Source: Pseudomonas fildesensis
GTDB lineage: Bacteria; Pseudomonadota; Gammaproteobacteria; Pseudomonadales; Pseudomonadaceae
Reading direction: 5' to 3'
Assembly (NCBI RefSeq): GCF_001050345.1
Contig: NZ_LFMW01000039.1
Location: 1 to 64,000, forward strand
DNA: 64,000 nucleotides
A model generated the notes under the pieces. It saw only the letters and a list, made by a program, of their open reading frames with translations, ran no database searches and was not told the DNA's origin. Positions 62,491-64,000 of the stretch are shown one piece after another. The first letter of the stretch is position 1. Each line of letters opens with the position of its first letter. Made by a program: the position numbers and the translations under genes.

Positions 62491-62631
62491 GTAGGCGCGA
62501 GCTTGCTGGGGCGAGCAAGCTTGCTTGCGCTGGGGTGCGAAGCGCCCCCCAAAAGCCGGAGACTGCTGCGCAGTCAGCGGGACGGTGCGACGATTCGACA
62601 AGCGCCCTCGCCACAGCAAGTTCGCTCCTAC
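62491..62631. repeat. Composite REP/inverted repeat element
   Basis: The left end GTAGGCGCGAGCTTGCTGGG and a right end CAGCAAGTTCGCTCCTAC pair imperfectly. The middle contains GCAAGCTTGC and a GACTGCTGCGCAGTC palindrome. The right end includes the stop codon of the LysR-type gene (62,628-62,630). Confidence 0.8.
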
Positions 62632-63536
62632 AGGGGTTTTGAGTCGCCAGTCAGCAGGCTTTCCGCCTTCTGCGTGACAATCTCCAGCAACGCATTCAAT
62701 GCCGGTGACGTCACGCCATCCTTGAGGGTCAGCGCATACAGGCTGACCACCATCGGCGGCGACACCGGGCACGCATCCAGCCCGGCCTCCCGTGCACCGA
62801 AGGCGGTGAACGGGTCGACAATCGCCAGGCCTTCTCCCGCTTCGACCATGCTGCGCATCATCTGGTAGGTCTGTACTCGCGTCTGCACCACGGGCAGCGG
62901 GCGCAGGGCTTGCAGTTTTGCGTCGAGCTGGCGGCTCAATGGGTCTTGGCCCTCCAGCCCGATCATCGACTGTCCGGCCAGGTCTTGCAGCGCGATGTAC
63001 TTCTGCTTCGGTTTCAACCAGCCATGGGGCGCCAATAATTGCAGCTTGCCCTGGGCCAGTACACTGCTCTGGATCTGCGGGTGTTCAGGGTCATGCAGAC
63101 TCAGGCCTACATCGGCCTCGTGCAGCAACAGGCTCCTGACGATCTCTCGTGTCGGCTGGCTCGACAGGTTGCACGGTGTGTCCTGGAAGCGCCGGCGCAG
63201 CACGGCGATACTTTGTGGCAACAGTTGGTTGGCCAGTGGCGGGGTGCAAAGCGCGCGCAGCGTTGGGGCGTGATGGTTTTTAAGGCGACTGGCCAGGCGT
63301 TGCAGAGGCTCCAGCGCCTCATACACATGGGCGATTTGCGCCTGCAGCTCAAGGGTTTCCCGCGTCGCCTGCAAGCGCCCGCGCACACTGGCAAACAGCA
63401 TGAAGCCCAATTGCTGCTCGGCATCCTTGAGCGTGGCATCTACATCGCCCACGGGGAGTTGCAACCATTCGGCGGCGGTGCCGAGGTGTCCGGTCTGCAA
63501 GATGGCCTGAATCACTTCGAGATGACGTAAACGCAT
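62628..63536 (-). CDS. LysR-family transcriptional regulator
   Basis: 302 residues. A winged helix-turn-helix at the N-terminus (RHLEVIQAILQTGHLGTAAEWLQLPVGDVDATLKDAEQQLG) is somewhat divergent from the usual LysR pattern. A substrate-binding domain from ~90 follows (RALCTPPLANQLLPQSIAVLRRRF, EADVGLSLHDPEHPQI, MMRSMVEAGEGLAIVDPFTA). It is convergent with ldcA-GNAT, and no divergent target gene is adjacent except the one starting at 63,719. The effector is unknown. The last codons lie in a repeat element. Confidence 0.9.
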   Translation of the reverse strand: MRLRHLEVIQAILQTGHLGTAAEWLQLPVGDVDATLKDAEQQLGFMLFASVRGRLQATRETLELQAQIAHVYEALEPLQRLASRLKNHHAPTLRALCTPPLANQLLPQSIAVLRRRFQDTPCNLSSQPTREIVRSLLLHEADVGLSLHDPEHPQIQSSVLAQGKLQLLAPHGWLKPKQKYIALQDLAGQSMIGLEGQDPLSRQLDAKLQALRPLPVVQTRVQTYQMMRSMVEAGEGLAIVDPFTAFGAREAGLDACPVSPPMVVSLYALTLKDGVTSPALNALLEIVTQKAESLLTGDSKPL

Positions 63537-63718
63537 GGCCGGAGTCTAGGGTCAGCGGGGCGGGGTTTCAATGGTTGAAGCCGGTGGGCGGAAAAAAGAT
63601 CGCAGGTGGCGTGTATGCGTATGGCGTTCGGCCAGGACCTCACTAGAATGGCTCGTCTGATCACTAACGACCAATGCCGGCCAACCGGTACTTACAACAA
63701 AAACAGGTCTGGTCTCAA

Positions 63719-64000
63719 ATGCCTATGCCCTCGATATTCCTCGGGGTAACGGCCAAGCAACTCATGATCCTGGTGATCGTGGGGTGTGTCGCCGCTTATC
63801 TCTTCAGCAATCACGACGAAATCCCGCCGGAAAACCTCGCGCTCGAAACGTTCATCCGTTCCCAGGAACAGGTGGGCGAGCAGGTGGGCACGGTGCTGGG
63901 TATGACGCTGGTCAGGCAGGTGGTTGCATATCCCGGCTACGAAAAAACCGGTTACACGCGTTCGTTGTACACCGTGGAAGGTGAGCGGGGGAGATTGATG
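63719..64000 (+). CDS. Membrane-anchored protein of unknown function (5' part, runs off the window)
   Basis: An open frame from the ATG at 63,719 to the edge, 94 codons without a stop. A hydrophobic segment (about 13-29, QLMILVIVGCVAAYLF) is followed by a soluble, probably periplasmic part (from EIPPENLALETFIRSQEQVGE). I recognise no family. It is divergent from the LysR gene with a 182-bp gap. Confidence 0.6.
   Translation, partial: MPMPSIFLGVTAKQLMILVIVGCVAAYLFSNHDEIPPENLALETFIRSQEQVGEQVGTVLGMTLVRQVVAYPGYEKTGYTRSLYTVEGERGRLM

Overview
The window joins two unlike pieces of DNA. Positions 1 to about 18,000 carry the late (virion, lysis and packaging) module of a T7-like podovirus, in T7 gene order from the scaffold gene (9) to gene 19.5. 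From about 18,000 to the right edge is ordinary chromosome of a Pseudomonas, most likely the P. fluorescens group. The reasons are G+C-rich sequence, the P. aeruginosa-like block ldcA-dnaQ-rnhA-methyltransferase-gloB-mltD-npp, the hbcR hydroxybutyrate locus, and many Pseudomonas-type REP/inverted-repeat elements. Identifications rest on reading the proteins and on remembered families; no database search was possible.

Phage (1-18,000, all + strand): scaffold, major capsid, terminator, tail tube A, an inserted endonuclease VII/HNH gene, tail tube B, internal virion proteins 13-16, tail fibre, holin, small terminase, i-spanin with embedded o-spanin, a 26-codon ORF, large terminase, terminator, and a gene 19.5 homologue. 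Three copies of a phage RNA polymerase promoter (core CCCACTATAA) lie before the capsid, tail-fibre and 19.5 genes. The phage sequence ends inside the 5' part of a sugar-binding-protein gene, leaving only about 45 native codons. No integrase is visible; the left half of the phage lies outside the window.

18.0-22.4 kb: remains of an RbsABC-type sugar/polyol importer (-), facing an RpiB-type isomerase and a SorC-family regulator (+), with palindromic operator candidates between them. The set resembles erythritol-type loci. 22.4-25.3 kb: a TerC/CBS/CorC membrane protein preceded by a proline-rich leader ORF, and a convergent thioredoxin-like gene that overlaps it. 25.3-31.9 kb: a catabolic unit (amino-acid-type ABC importer, RidA, IclR regulator, PLP-dependent D-amino-acid dehydratase family enzyme, KDG kinase) that fits uptake of D-glucosaminate and its conversion to KDPG.

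32.0-40.6 kb (-): parvulin, hybrid histidine kinase, then a hydroxybutyrate/acetoacetate unit (acetoacetyl-CoA synthetase, 3-hydroxybutyrate dehydrogenase, GntP permease) under a sigma-54 activator (HbcR), with a visible -24/-12 promoter and an inverted-repeat upstream site. 40.7-54.7 kb (-): two tandem Yej/Npp-type peptide ABC operons, separated by a second parvulin gene and a 518-bp nested palindromic element. 55.0-63.5 kb: mltD, gloB (-), methyltransferase, rnhA, dnaQ, ldcA, a GNAT acetyltransferase (+) and a LysR regulator (-). A membrane-anchored protein of unknown function runs off the right edge.
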